From: Massilibacillus massiliensis
GTDB lineage: Bacteria; Bacillota; Negativicutes; FLKF01
Length of the DNA: 64,000 nucleotides
Direction: 5' to 3'
Assembly (NCBI RefSeq): GCF_900086705.1
Contig: NZ_LT575483.1
Coordinates: 2,791,016-2,855,015, forward strand
In this document: one piece after another, positions 1 through 8,753 of the stretch
How the letters are laid out: each line of letters begins with the position of its first letter
Position numbering within the stretch: the stretch's first letter is position 1
Position numbers and translations under genes: made by a program
The notes under the pieces: model-generated
What the model saw: only the letters and a program-made list of their open reading frames with translations
What the model was told of the DNA's origin: nothing
The model's database searches: none

Positions 1-297
1 TTTAATCAACAGGGTTTTAGGATGTCCGGTGCTAAAAAAGGACCTGCCAGTCGGTTGCAGAACACGAAAAAAGTTAAGCGCTTTAAGAAAATTATCTGTT
101 CGGCTTGCTGTGAGCACACAATAGAAGAGTTGCAGGATCTAACCTATAAACTGAATAAAGACGGTGAAATTATTGAAGATGAATTCAGTATTGATCCGCA
201 TACGTTTAGTGCAATATGGTATGCGTTAGATGGTTATGAGGTAGCGAATATTAAAGGATCATATAAAGATTATGGCATTCAAACAGGAAAATTCTAA
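1..297 (+). CDS. Phage terminase large subunit, C-terminal fragment
   Basis: The reading frame is open to the first base of the window, so this is the last 98 residues of a longer protein rather than a small gene starting at the internal ATG at 22. The sequence has the features of the end of a large terminase nuclease domain: a [13 protein letters not shown] stretch, a Cys-x2-Cys-x-HTIEEL segment where the family has an N-T-x-x-E-F-like motif, a K-D-G-E turn, and a final [13 protein letters not shown] run corresponding to the usual N-H-x-x-D-A-x-R-Y-A-L. The terminase cuts and packages DNA through the portal, which is the next gene, 15 bases downstream. The Asp usual before A-x-R-Y is Ser here, so the active site may be slightly unusual. 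Confidence 0.8.
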   Translation, partial: FNQQGFRMSGAKKGPASRLQNTKKVKRFKKIICSACCEHTIEELQDLTYKLNKDGEIIEDEFSIDPHTFSAIWYALDGYEVANIKGSYKDYGIQTGKF

Positions 298-312
298 GAA
301 AGGAGGATGCTG

Positions 313-1734
313 ATGGCTGTAAGAAGAAAACAGGTTAAAAAAGTAAAAAAGCAGATGAGTGAGTATCAAATTGTTAAACATGCAGCGCCTTTCTTGGGTG
401 ATATCTCGGATAAGTATCTGCTGCTCAAAGATGCATATTCCGGGACCGGCGGGTTTGAAGATGGGACATATCTTGTACCGCATCCGCGTGAACCTCTTGA
501 TAAATATGTGCGGCGATGTTTTATGGCTTACTACTGCAATTACACAAAACCCTGCATAGATGCACATGTGAATCCGATTTTCAAGGAATATCCTGTACGC
601 AAATATAATGCGAATCCTTTTTTTGATGAATTTTTGAAAAATGTTGATGGGAAAGGAACTAAAATTGACAGGTACATGAAACGCACTGCAATTAAGGCTA
701 AATTGTTTGGTTGTGTATTTGGAATTGTAGATAATTACATAGAGCAAGCAAGTGATTTTGAAGAAGCAATTAGAAATCGTACATTTCCGTATATGTACAT
801 TGTTAGGCCGAATCAAATCGAAGACTGGGCAACCGATCAATTTGGGAATATCATGATGTTTAAATATAAGTTAAGATATACTGAGCTTGTAAATGAAAAC
901 AAAATTTCTAAATCGGTTATCTGGACATGGACAAATGATAAATGGATCAAGGTTGATGAACACGGCAGGCAGGAGGGGGATAATCCAATTGGTATAATTC
1001 CTGTAGTTCCTCTGTTTGGGGCATTAAATGATGAGGACGATGATATTACCCCTCAATCAGAATTTTATCCAATTGCAAAAACAAACCTCGCTATATTCAA
1101 TGCTTGTAGTGAGCTTCGGGAACGTAATCGTAACCAGGCCTTTAGTTTACTGACCTATCCGATCGGAGAAGGCGACGATTATGAAACTGCTAATGAAATC
1201 GCTATAGGCACAACAGATATGCTTGTTTACAAAGCCGGTTCTAGTAGAGGTCCAGAGTACATTTCGCCGGATTCGGCACCAAGTCAGATGCTTTTAGACG
1301 AAATCAAAAACATGGTGCAGGAAATATACCGTATGGCTGAACGTGCGAATGTTACCGGCGTACAAGAACAAACATCCGGAATAGCAAAAGAGTGGGACAA
1401 CCAATCTACCAATCAAACAATTGCAGAGTTCGCGAAAAGTCTTGAAGAATTTGAAGAAAAAATTGCAATCCTTTTTGGGCGATATATTAATAAAGATCTT
1501 GATTATGCTTCGACTTATAATAGTGAATTTGGTGTTGTTGATACCTCAGCGGAGCTTGATAAGGTAACAAAAGCGCTGATGCTGAACATCGGGGGTAAAT
1601 TTAATAAAGAAGTTAAGAAACAAGCCGCCCGCGTTGTATTAAATGAGCTTGATGATGATGAGCTTAATGCAATTTTGGATGAAATCGATCAGCAGTCCGA
1701 TGATATAGATTACAGCAAATCTGAGGATGATTAA
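313..1734 (+). CDS. Phage portal protein (DUF4055-like)
   Basis: Forms the dodecameric ring at the capsid vertex through which DNA enters and leaves. The length (473 residues), the position between terminase and a gp7/MuF head protein, and segments such as the early Y-V-R-R-C-F-M-A-Y-Y region, the G-I-I-P-V-V-P-L-F-G loop around residue 230 and the acidic C-terminal tail ending D-Y-S-K-S-E-D-D fit the DUF4055 portal family. An ATG at 307 also exists but lies inside the ribosome site AAAGGAGG; the ATG at 313 gives normal spacing and is preferred. The stop is two bases before the ATG of the next gene, so the two are probably translationally coupled. Confidence 0.85.
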   Translation: MAVRRKQVKKVKKQMSEYQIVKHAAPFLGDISDKYLLLKDAYSGTGGFEDGTYLVPHPREPLDKYVRRCFMAYYCNYTKPCIDAHVNPIFKEYPVRKYNANPFFDEFLKNVDGKGTKIDRYMKRTAIKAKLFGCVFGIVDNYIEQASDFEEAIRNRTFPYMYIVRPNQIEDWATDQFGNIMMFKYKLRYTELVNENKISKSVIWTWTNDKWIKVDEHGRQEGDNPIGIIPVVPLFGALNDEDDDITPQSEFYPIAKTNLAIFNACSELRERNRNQAFSLLTYPIGEGDDYETANEIAIGTTDMLVYKAGSSRGPEYISPDSAPSQMLLDEIKNMVQEIYRMAERANVTGVQEQTSGIAKEWDNQSTNQTIAEFAKSLEEFEEKIAILFGRYINKDLDYASTYNSEFGVVDTSAELDKVTKALMLNIGGKFNKEVKKQAARVVLNELDDDELNAILDEIDQQSDDIDYSKSEDD

Positions 1735-1736
1735 AT

Positions 1737-3323
1737 ATGGCTGACTTCAATAAAGATGATTTTCGCGAAGCGGTCAGAAATATTGTGAAAGGGTACGGAT
1801 CCAAATACAATACAATAGCAGAAGAGCTTATCAATGTTATTATAAGTAGAATCGAAAAGGGAGAGTTTGTTTCCGAAGCTGTAGCTGGTGCTTTATCAGA
1901 TACGGCTTTTTTTAGTGCCAATAAAGCCGAAATTACAAATGCGATGTATCTGGCCGCCTGCTCCGGGTATGGCGTTCTGCCTTCGATTGTCACAAAAGCC
2001 AGTCAGGTAAATATAAAAGATAAGCTTTTATCCGACAGCTGGACTGGCGATAAAATGAACTTGTCCACGCGATTGCACGGTACGAATAGCAAAATGAGAG
2101 AAACCATAGTTGATACAATTAATTCTAGTATGCTAAACATGCAAAGTGCGCGAGAGATGGCGATGAAGCTTTACGACGGCTATAATAGCGGAAACCAAGT
2201 AATTCGTGAGGCTAAACTGCCGCAATACCTCGATAATATTCTTCAAAGAATTGACCTTGCGGGTGGCAGTGGTAAAGTATCTGAAAAATTACGCGGTGAA
2301 GCGGAAGCTTTGAAGGCTGCGGTAAAAAATTTAAAAATGCCTGAGCTGCGTACTACGTATAAGAATTTTCTGGACGCAGTAACAGCACCAGAATTGAATG
2401 CTGCAGTTCTCAATAAAGCAGCCTGGGCAGCAGTGCAGGAAAAAGCACGATATCATGCGATGCGCATTGCTCGAACCGAATCTGCCAGAGCCTGGTTTGA
2501 TGGCTTTATAGCTGAAAATCAAGACGACGAAGATGTATGGGGGTACCGGTGGAGATTAAGCAGCCGACATAAATTTGTTCCGTTTGATCAATGTGATGTT
2601 TGCGCTAATATGAATGTTGGTTATGGCAAAGGCATCTATCCAAAAGGGAAAGTGCCATTTATACCGCGCCATCCGCATTGCATGTGTATGCTTGAAGTTG
2701 TATTTGTTTGGGAGATTGATAAACAAATAAAGTTCAATCCCAATAAAGCTAAAGAATATCTTGATAGTTTGGATGTTGGCCAGCAAGCAATGCTATTTGG
2801 CTATGACGGTGTAAAGGCATATAAAAGTGGCGCTGACTGGCAAACTATACTTCGTGGTTGGGATGGGTTTAATGAACCCGTAAGTAGATTAAGTAAAGCC
2901 GATTTTCAGTTGATACTTAATAATGATAATGGTAATATAAAAGAAATAAGAGAATTTATTCGTTCAGAGGCACAGCCTAAAAATATTGATAAGGGTAATC
3001 AAGATAAACATATTGAAGGAACGAATAATTACAAACAGAAAGTTGCTGGTCTTAGATCTAAAGGTCAATATGGGCCTAGTAGAGTTGATTTAAATCTTAT
3101 TGAAATACAGCAGTTAATCGATACGTTTGCCGGAACTGGGGAAATTAGAACACGGAGATCTGGTGAATGGAATCACAAAGAAACAATTTATAATAATGAT
3201 AAAATTGTTGGTTCTGTTGTAAATAATTTAAACGGTAAAGAAGTTACTACTAGTGTTTTTAAAATTCACTATAGTAAACGAGGAACTCATATAGTTCCGC
3301 ATTATCCGAAAAAGGAGGAGTAA
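1737..3323 (+). CDS. MuF/gp7-type minor head protein with C-terminal type-50-like toxin domain
   Basis: The N-terminal half (about residues 1-330) is a minor head protein of the SPP1 gp7/Mu F family: a helical portal-binding part, an I-A-R-T-E-S-A-R-A motif near residue 245, and a zinc-site-like ending with C-D-V-C and R-H-P-H-C-M-C. Such proteins enter the capsid. The C-terminal part (about residues 415-528) is not needed for head assembly and matches what I know as polymorphic toxin type 50 (Ntox50) domains: K-H-I-E-G-T-N-N-Y, a F-A-G-T-G-E-I-R segment, G-E-W-N-H-K-E-T, and a final I-H-Y-S-K-R-G-T-H-I-V-P. MuF-fused toxins are a known phage arrangement. The toxin part is more AT-rich than the head part, consistent with acquisition as a cassette. 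The small gene 3 bases downstream is the probable immunity gene. Toxic activity is inferred from the family. Confidence 0.82.
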   Translation: MADFNKDDFREAVRNIVKGYGSKYNTIAEELINVIISRIEKGEFVSEAVAGALSDTAFFSANKAEITNAMYLAACSGYGVLPSIVTKASQVNIKDKLLSDSWTGDKMNLSTRLHGTNSKMRETIVDTINSSMLNMQSAREMAMKLYDGYNSGNQVIREAKLPQYLDNILQRIDLAGGSGKVSEKLRGEAEALKAAVKNLKMPELRTTYKNFLDAVTAPELNAAVLNKAAWAAVQEKARYHAMRIARTESARAWFDGFIAENQDDEDVWGYRWRLSSRHKFVPFDQCDVCANMNVGYGKGIYPKGKVPFIPRHPHCMCMLEVVFVWEIDKQIKFNPNKAKEYLDSLDVGQQAMLFGYDGVKAYKSGADWQTILRGWDGFNEPVSRLSKADFQLILNNDNGNIKEIREFIRSEAQPKNIDKGNQDKHIEGTNNYKQKVAGLRSKGQYGPSRVDLNLIEIQQLIDTFAGTGEIRTRRSGEWNHKETIYNNDKIVGSVVNNLNGKEVTTSVFKIHYSKRGTHIVPHYPKKEE

Positions 3324-3325
3324 TT

Positions 3326-3550
3326 GTGAAGCATCTTTTAGAGTATTTACATAAAACATTAAAAGTTACATGTATTGATGATCAAATCATTGTAGGAGAA
3401 GTAACAGATTATACGTGTGCTGATGATAATAAAGATTATCAAGATATTGATTCTGATAGTTTCTCAATATCTCAAACTACATCGGATGGAGAGCAGTATG
3501 GAGTTGAGCTTTATCAGAATGAAATTAAATCAATTGAAATATTAATATAA
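3326..3550 (+). CDS. Small acidic protein, candidate immunity protein for the MuF-linked toxin
   Basis: A 74-residue, strongly acidic protein starting at GTG right after the toxin gene, behind the AAGGAGGAG that ends that gene. It begins with a helix-like H-L-L-E-Y-L-H-K-T-L and continues with short beta-like stretches (V-T-C-I-D-D-Q-I-I-V-G-E-V-T-D-Y) and an E-L-Y-Q-N-E-I-K-S-I-E ending, resembling an Sm/barrel-like small domain. Position, size and acidity are typical of toxin-immunity pairs, and a strong terminator follows at once, so toxin and immunity candidate end one transcript. No biochemical function is recognisable; the immunity role is inferred from context. Confidence 0.62.
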   Translation: MKHLLEYLHKTLKVTCIDDQIIVGEVTDYTCADDNKDYQDIDSDSFSISQTTSDGEQYGVELYQNEIKSIEILI

Positions 3551-3584
3551 AACCACTCACATTTTTTTGCTGAGTGGTTTTATT
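3551..3584 (+). terminator. Intrinsic terminator after toxin-immunity pair
   Basis: A 9-bp inverted repeat AACCACTCA / TGAGTGGTT with an 11-base loop, followed by TTTATT. It separates the packaging/toxin genes from the capsid genes. Confidence 0.75.
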
Positions 3585-3630
3585 ATGTCCAAAATTAAAT
3601 GAGGTGGTGGTGCCATTGATTGCCACAGTT

Positions 3631-3662
3631 ACCGCGAGACATTATTCTTAGCGGTATTTTTT
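3631..3662 (+). terminator. Weak second hairpin with T-run before scaffold gene
   Basis: ACCGC and GCGGT separated by 15 bases and followed by ATTTTTTG. The stem is short; it may be a weak terminator or an attenuator ahead of the scaffold gene, which begins 32 bases later. Confidence 0.4.
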
Positions 3663-3693
3663 GTATCTATTTTTAAAAAAGGAGTAGATTTAT

Positions 3694-4410
3694 TTGACAA
3701 TAGAAGAATTGATCAAGGCATTAGGCCTGGATGAGGCAAATGCAACCGTTTTGAGAAACTTTGTTGCCGCAAAGGATAAAGCTGTTACAGATAAAGCGGC
3801 AGATATCAAAGTTCTAAAAGCCCAAACAAAGGGGGATGCGAGTAAAATTAAAACCCTGCAAGAGAGAGTTGAAAAATTTCAAGATGCACTTGGTATTGAT
3901 GATGATACTGAAGATCTTGAAGAAGCAATTAAGGGGATTATGAAAGAAAAAACTGCCGATCCCGCCCTGCAAAAACAAATTACCAATTTAAAAGAAAAGC
4001 TGAGAGTTAAAGACGAAGAGCATAATTCTACTCTATCTGAAGAACGTGGCAAGCGTTTTGATGGCATGAAACGTACAGCATTACTTGAAGCTTTAGGCAA
4101 AAACAATGCGGATGATCCCAATCTTTTGGTTGATATGTTGATTGGGAAGATCGTTGTTAATGAAGATGATGAGTCACTTGCCTTTAACGATGATAAAAAT
4201 TCTAAGATTGATGATTATGTAAAAGAATTTTTAACAGCGCATCCGAAATTAATTGCAAATATTCAAAAGCCTGGCGCAGGAAGTTTACTTGGTGCAAATG
4301 GTGGAGCTAGCAATGATAACGAAAGTACAGAATATGCAAAAAAACTGGCCGAAAGTGGTAATTCAAATTCTACCGAAAATCAAAAGGCTTTAGAAGGCTA
4401 TTTTAAATAA
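3694..4410 (+). CDS. Phage capsid scaffolding protein (probable)
   Basis: A 238-residue, highly charged and almost wholly helical protein with a long coiled-coil middle (about residues 35-130, rich in K, E, D and Q) and a low-complexity G/N/S-rich tail. It sits directly upstream of decoration and major capsid genes, the standard place for a scaffold that templates procapsid assembly and is then removed. The start is TTG behind AAAGGAG. No protease gene is visible, so scaffold removal may not need a dedicated protease. The assignment rests on composition and position rather than a sequence motif. Confidence 0.7.
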   Translation: MTIEELIKALGLDEANATVLRNFVAAKDKAVTDKAADIKVLKAQTKGDASKIKTLQERVEKFQDALGIDDDTEDLEEAIKGIMKEKTADPALQKQITNLKEKLRVKDEEHNSTLSEERGKRFDGMKRTALLEALGKNNADDPNLLVDMLIGKIVVNEDDESLAFNDDKNSKIDDYVKEFLTAHPKLIANIQKPGAGSLLGANGGASNDNESTEYAKKLAESGNSNSTENQKALEGYFK

Positions 4411-4428
4411 TTACGGAGGATATACATA

Positions 4429-5142
4429 ATGAAATTTAAACAAACCAATTATCTTGGGACAAAACAAATTTTAAAGTTTCCTGATCACAAGGTTGCAATG
4501 ACTGTAACTGTTAGTGATGAGGGGGTAACTGTGAATGAGGATGGAGAAAAAATTGTAGAAGCAGGTACGATTGTTAGTGGCGGAGGCGTGCTGCTTGATC
4601 CAAGCAAAGCTGTCTCTGATGTAAACTTAGGCGCAAAGGCAGCCAGTTTTACAACAACTTTTACTACAGAAAACAGTAATCTTACTTTTGTAGCGAAAGA
4701 AAAAGGGGTAGATGGAAATTCCATTAAAGTCGCTTTCGTTGCACCAACTACAGCTAGTCAGGAATTGAGTGTTTCTGTAGCAAGTAATGTTATTACTGTA
4801 AATCTTGCGACTGATGAAACAAAAACGGTAACGACAGTTGCTGATGATGTTATTGCGATTATCTTAGAAAATACTGAAGCACAAGACTTAGTTGATGTAA
4901 TGACAGCGGACGGTAATAGTGGAAGTGGCACAGTGTCCGCTTTGGTCGCCACTGCTTTAGCTGGCGGTACTGCAGGTGCTGGCGGAGTCGCAGAAGGTGT
5001 TCTTGAAAACGATGTTGACGTAACTTATGGTCCAGCTCTTGGTGCAATGCTTGTACATGGTTTTATTGATATAAAGAAAATGCCGATTGAGCCAACAACG
5101 GCGGATATCGAGGCATTAAAACAAATTACATTTTTAGGTTAA
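4429..5142 (+). CDS. Head decoration/fibre protein with inserted beta-rich module
   Basis: A 237-residue protein placed between scaffold and major capsid. The first 60 residues and the last 45 (ending D-I-E-A-L-K-Q-I-T-F-L-G) resemble small capsid decoration proteins that sit on the capsid surface. Between them lies a Ser/Thr/Val-rich beta module of about 110 residues (starting near G-V-D-G-N-S-I-K-V) ending in a Gly/Ala-rich stretch. The same kind of module (G-x-x-Y-D-D-I-T-I-K-V, S-A-Q-D-I-V, L-G-G-G-I-D-G) is inserted in the tail-tip protein of this phage. Surface decoration with an Ig-like or carbohydrate-facing domain is the inferred role. Confidence 0.65.
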   Translation: MKFKQTNYLGTKQILKFPDHKVAMTVTVSDEGVTVNEDGEKIVEAGTIVSGGGVLLDPSKAVSDVNLGAKAASFTTTFTTENSNLTFVAKEKGVDGNSIKVAFVAPTTASQELSVSVASNVITVNLATDETKTVTTVADDVIAIILENTEAQDLVDVMTADGNSGSGTVSALVATALAGGTAGAGGVAEGVLENDVDVTYGPALGAMLVHGFIDIKKMPIEPTTADIEALKQITFLG

Positions 5143-5157
5143 TGGGAGGAATAGAAT

Positions 5158-6210
5158 ATGAAATCAATTTTTGATCTGGTGCAAGCGCCAGTTATTTCTA
5201 CGTATTATACAACTGCAGCAAGCAATAACATTCCATATTTAGGTAGCTTGTTGTTTCCAGCTGAAAAGCAGCAGGGATTAGATTTATCGTGGATTAGAGG
5301 GCATAATGGTTTGCCAGTATCTTTAGCGCCAAGTGCGTTTGATGCGAAAGCTCCAGTAAGGGATCGTATTGGAATTGCAAAAATCGAAACGGAAATGCCG
5401 TTTTTCCGTGAATCTTTCAGGATTGGTGAAAAAGAACGTCAAGAACTTTTAAAAGTAATGTCAGGCATGAACTCTGCAATTGCGGATCCGATTATTAAAA
5501 AGGTTTATCAAGACGCGAAAACTCTTGTTGATGGCGCGGGCGTAATTCCTGAACGCATGATTATGCAGCTGCTTTCGACAGGCAAAATTAAAATTGCGTC
5601 GAAAGATGGACAAGCCTACGAGTATGATTATAAACATCCAACAAAACATAAAACCACATTAGCAGGTAGTGCTAAATGGTCAAATACAGAAAGTGCGGAT
5701 GTCGTTTCAGATATTTTAGATTGGATGGATCAAGTTGAAACAGATACAGGTAATCGTCCAACTCGCGCTATCTGCACACGGAAGACGTGGAAAAATATTG
5801 TAAACAACAAGAAAATTCGATTAGATATAAATCCGATCGGCGGGGAAAACATTATTGTTACAGATAAAATGATGAAAGAATACTTCGAAACCAAATTACA
5901 GTTACAGATATCTGTTTATACTAAGAAATTTGCAACTGAAGTTGGTGGAGCTGGTGAAAACTTTTATCCAGATGATCATTTTACCTTACTACCAGATGGC
6001 GATCTTGGTAAAACGTATTATGGTACAACCCCAGAAGAGGCTGATTTAGTCAGTGGGCAATCTCAGGCGCAGGTAAGTATCGTAAATACGGGTGTAGCAA
6101 TTACTACAATTATGGAGCCTCATCCAGTGAATTCTATAACGATTGTTTCTGAAATTGTATTACCATCTTTCGAGGCTATTGATTCCGTGTTTATTGCTAA
6201 AGTGGGTTAA
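5158..6210 (+). CDS. Major capsid protein (gpE-like)
   Basis: 350 residues, close to the length of the lambda gpE-type major capsid family (HK97 fold). It begins with a short helix and then A-A-S-N-N-I-P-Y-L-G-S-L-L-F-P-A, followed by the family-like D-L-S-W-I-R-G and the E-T-E-M-P-F-F-R-E segment around residue 80. Near the end it has T-T-I-M-E-P-H-P and E-I-V-L-P-S-F-E-A-I-D, typical of gpE relatives. It lies after scaffold and decoration genes and carries a good GGGAGGAATAG ribosome site, as expected for a highly made protein. Confidence in the role is high, in the exact family slightly less. Confidence 0.85.
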   Translation: MKSIFDLVQAPVISTYYTTAASNNIPYLGSLLFPAEKQQGLDLSWIRGHNGLPVSLAPSAFDAKAPVRDRIGIAKIETEMPFFRESFRIGEKERQELLKVMSGMNSAIADPIIKKVYQDAKTLVDGAGVIPERMIMQLLSTGKIKIASKDGQAYEYDYKHPTKHKTTLAGSAKWSNTESADVVSDILDWMDQVETDTGNRPTRAICTRKTWKNIVNNKKIRLDINPIGGENIIVTDKMMKEYFETKLQLQISVYTKKFATEVGGAGENFYPDDHFTLLPDGDLGKTYYGTTPEEADLVSGQSQAQVSIVNTGVAITTIMEPHPVNSITIVSEIVLPSFEAIDSVFIAKVG

Positions 6211-6215
6211 GCATT

Positions 6216-6743
6216 ATGGACATAAAGGTTCAGATGGATGCCCAGGCGACATTACAGGCTATGGAGAAGTCGCCAGAAACTACACTGAATTATATGAGAA
6301 GAGCATTGCAGGAATCATGTCGTTTGGTGCAACGCGGAGCAAGGGAACAACATAAATTTAAAAGCCGTGGAGGATCTTTGGAACGCGCAATACGGTTTCG
6401 CACAAATTTAAAAAAATGTGAAGGTGTTATTGATATTAATCCAGCAATCGCCTCGTATGGTGTGTTTGTGCATGAGCCGACAGGTACCTTTGCTCCGGCC
6501 GATAAACGATTGCCAAGTAAATTTTATCGCTGGGCAGATGGTTCGTATGCAATAAAACCAGTAAATAAAAAAATGTTAAGGTTTTTAGACAAGCGCGGAG
6601 GTTTTGTTTTTGCTAGAAAAGTAAGGCACCCTGGTACACCTGCAGATCGATTTTTGTATGAGTCGGCGGATCGCAATCGGGCGGAGATAAATGAAATTTT
6701 TGCACGTAACAATAGGCTGGCGATTAAGGAGGCAGGGCTATGA
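6216..6743 (+). CDS. HK97 gp10-like head-tail joining protein
   Basis: A basic 175-residue protein with the features of the HK97-gp10/neck family: an N-terminal helix of the type M-R-R-A-L-Q-E-S, a central T-x-x-L-K-x-x-I-R-F-R region, a Y-G-V-F-V-H-E-P-T-G loop (family: Y-A-x-x-V-E-x-G-T) and a C-terminal H-P-G-T-P-A-D-R-F-L-Y-E (family: P-A-R-P-F-L). It joins head and tail. It starts six bases after the capsid gene and overlaps the next gene by four bases (ATGA-type coupling). Confidence 0.75.
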   Translation: MDIKVQMDAQATLQAMEKSPETTLNYMRRALQESCRLVQRGAREQHKFKSRGGSLERAIRFRTNLKKCEGVIDINPAIASYGVFVHEPTGTFAPADKRLPSKFYRWADGSYAIKPVNKKMLRFLDKRGGFVFARKVRHPGTPADRFLYESADRNRAEINEIFARNNRLAIKEAGL

Positions 6744-7123
6744 GGATATATTTTGATAAAAATTTAATTGATGATGAATTACTTAAGGAGTGCGTAACAC
6801 CTACGCATATTGCAAAATCAACCGCTTATGTCGAAGATTTGGCAAACAGTCTTGGGGTGGGAGCGGGTTCTATTGTAGAGCCTGCTCCTTTTAAAATTCA
6901 GCAGTTGGCTGAAGCTTATGCGCTCATGGAAGCTGCCAAAAAGCAATCTATGATGAATACTTCGGGGACTGTGGAAGGCGCAGATGCCTATGAGCTAAAG
7001 CGTCGTGTGTATGCTGCCGAAGTAGATGATCTCACGGATCAAATTACAGCCGACACCTTTACTGGTGGAAAGTCAGCGAAAAAACGGGCATTCCCGATGT
7101 CTGTTTCCGTGTATCGGAGGTAG
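6740..7123 (+). CDS. Probable head-tail connector/adaptor protein
   Basis: A 127-residue mostly helical protein between the gp10-like gene and the tail-terminator-like gene. It overlaps the gene before it by four bases and is followed two bases later by the next. The size and place fit a connector (gp6-like adaptor) of the neck. There is no sequence motif I can name, so the call is from order and size. Confidence 0.5.
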   Translation: MRIYFDKNLIDDELLKECVTPTHIAKSTAYVEDLANSLGVGAGSIVEPAPFKIQQLAEAYALMEAAKKQSMMNTSGTVEGADAYELKRRVYAAEVDDLTDQITADTFTGGKSAKKRAFPMSVSVYRR

Positions 7124-7125
7124 GT

Positions 7126-7563
7126 ATGAATAAATTAAACTGGTGGCCGCTGGCAAATAGCCTGGTGGAATTTTTGAAGAAACAGAATGATATCCTGGAC
7201 GCCCCCGTTTTTGATGGAGTAAATATCTATGCCGGCACAAGGGCAACAGGAAAAAGTTATCCCTGTATTGAGGTTACTTTCGATAGTGAAAACGACGCTG
7301 CGGGGGATCGGGCGCTGACTACGTTATGGGTGGATATTTTGCTTAAAAGTAACAGCCCAATACCGTCAGACGCTTATGAACTGCTGTTTAAATATCAGAC
7401 AGAATTCATGAATTTATTGCCGCTATGGATTAAATGGGCAAAAAAAGAAATCGGCATTGCCGCAATCGTAAAAGTGCCAAGTGTGATGTCTGACGGGGAT
7501 GTACAGCGACCTGTATGTCAGAGCCGTATAGTTTTAGAAATTGAATGGAGGAATAGTATATGA
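7126..7563 (+). CDS. Probable tail terminator/completion protein
   Basis: 145 residues with a mixed alpha/beta pattern typical of tail-terminator proteins that cap the tail tube: Y-P-C-I-E-V-T-F near residue 45, L-W-V-D-I-L-L-K near residue 65, and a final I-V-L-E-I-E-W. It precedes the tail tube gene and overlaps its start by four bases. Assignment is by position and general pattern. Confidence 0.55.
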   Translation: MNKLNWWPLANSLVEFLKKQNDILDAPVFDGVNIYAGTRATGKSYPCIEVTFDSENDAAGDRALTTLWVDILLKSNSPIPSDAYELLFKYQTEFMNLLPLWIKWAKKEIGIAAIVKVPSVMSDGDVQRPVCQSRIVLEIEWRNSI

Positions 7564-8726
7564 GTAAAACAAAAGCGCTGGAAAGAGATGTTAACAACCA
7601 TCTTTCTAGTTTTAATTTTGATATGCAGTTATTCGGTACGCCAACACCAAACGATTTGATTGTTGGTAAAGGTAAAGTTTATTTTAGACGATGGAATTAT
7701 GATGGAACAAAACAAGCTTTACGCCACATGGGAAACTGCCCTGATTTTAAAATGACGCCGAACATTGAAAAGATACAAAAAATGAGTTCTATGGATGCAG
7801 CCGCTGAGCTTTATGCTGAAGCTGTGAAATCTATGTCGTACAAGCCTACATTAACACTTGACGAATTTAACCCATTTAATTTGGCGCTGGCGCTGTATGG
7901 AACCGAAGGTATTGAAATACAAGCTGAGAAAACAATCGAAAAAGAAATTCATGATGTGACATTGGGTGCAGTTTTACAAGTGCCTTATAAAAATATTAAA
8001 GATGTTTCTATTCTACCCGCCGTAGCTACTCCGGCAGTTGTTAATCCAGCAACTTCATATGTCGAAGTTGGCACCCCTGGAACAGGAAAAGTTATTTCTG
8101 GAGGAATTTATACAGGTTCTGAGTCGGGAGCTTATTACATTGAAATTACAAAAGAAAATTCTGTTGAGGGTACAATTACAGATGCAGAATTTACGTGGAG
8201 AAAAGAACTAAATGGAGATCAAAGTGCTCCGGTTATCATGACAGGATTAGTACAAGAGCTAGATGAAGGTGTGACTGTTAAATTTGAACCAGGTGCGAGC
8301 GGACAAGATTTCGTTGTTGGTGAAATTTACGAAATTAAAGTAACTGCAAAACAAGGTGCTTATATCTCAGGTGTCGATTACATTATTGACGATACGCAGC
8401 TTAGAGGTGGCGTTATTCCAATTCCAGATACTTCGAATATCCTTGATGGATCACAGGTATTTGTTTCGTACACAGTACCGGAAAAGAAATATCCAAAGAT
8501 CATGGGTGGTACCGCAAAGAAAATAGAGGGTGATTTACTTTTCATTGGAGATCCATCTACTGGTCGTCCATATACATTGGAAATTTGGCATGTGTCAGTA
8601 ACTCCAAACGGAGACGTTGGTTTAATCACCGAAGAATGGGGATCCTTTACGCTTGAATTGTCAGTAATGCCTGATCGTGTAAATCATCCGAAAGAGCCGT
8701 TCTTTAAAATGGTTAATACTGATTAA
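7560..8726 (+). CDS. Major tail tube protein
   Basis: A 388-residue protein following the neck genes. Its opening after about 25 residues, P-N-D-L-I-V-G-K-G-K-V-Y-F, and a K-M-T-P-N-I-E-K segment are typical of major tail proteins of siphophages, and the middle is rich in beta segments. An insert around residues 155-290 (S-G-G-I-Y-T-G-S-E-S-G-A-Y-Y and after) looks like an extra surface domain, common in tail tubes. The role as tube is supported by the chaperone and tape-measure genes that follow, although a moron gene separates them. Confidence 0.8.
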   Translation: MSKTKALERDVNNHLSSFNFDMQLFGTPTPNDLIVGKGKVYFRRWNYDGTKQALRHMGNCPDFKMTPNIEKIQKMSSMDAAAELYAEAVKSMSYKPTLTLDEFNPFNLALALYGTEGIEIQAEKTIEKEIHDVTLGAVLQVPYKNIKDVSILPAVATPAVVNPATSYVEVGTPGTGKVISGGIYTGSESGAYYIEITKENSVEGTITDAEFTWRKELNGDQSAPVIMTGLVQELDEGVTVKFEPGASGQDFVVGEIYEIKVTAKQGAYISGVDYIIDDTQLRGGVIPIPDTSNILDGSQVFVSYTVPEKKYPKIMGGTAKKIEGDLLFIGDPSTGRPYTLEIWHVSVTPNGDVGLITEEWGSFTLELSVMPDRVNHPKEPFFKMVNTD

Positions 8727-8753
8727 GATAATACCTTTAGGAGATGATGTTTT

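Noticed and set aside
22..297. Small independent gene at the window start
   Set aside because: Frame is open upstream and sequence fits a terminase C-terminus.
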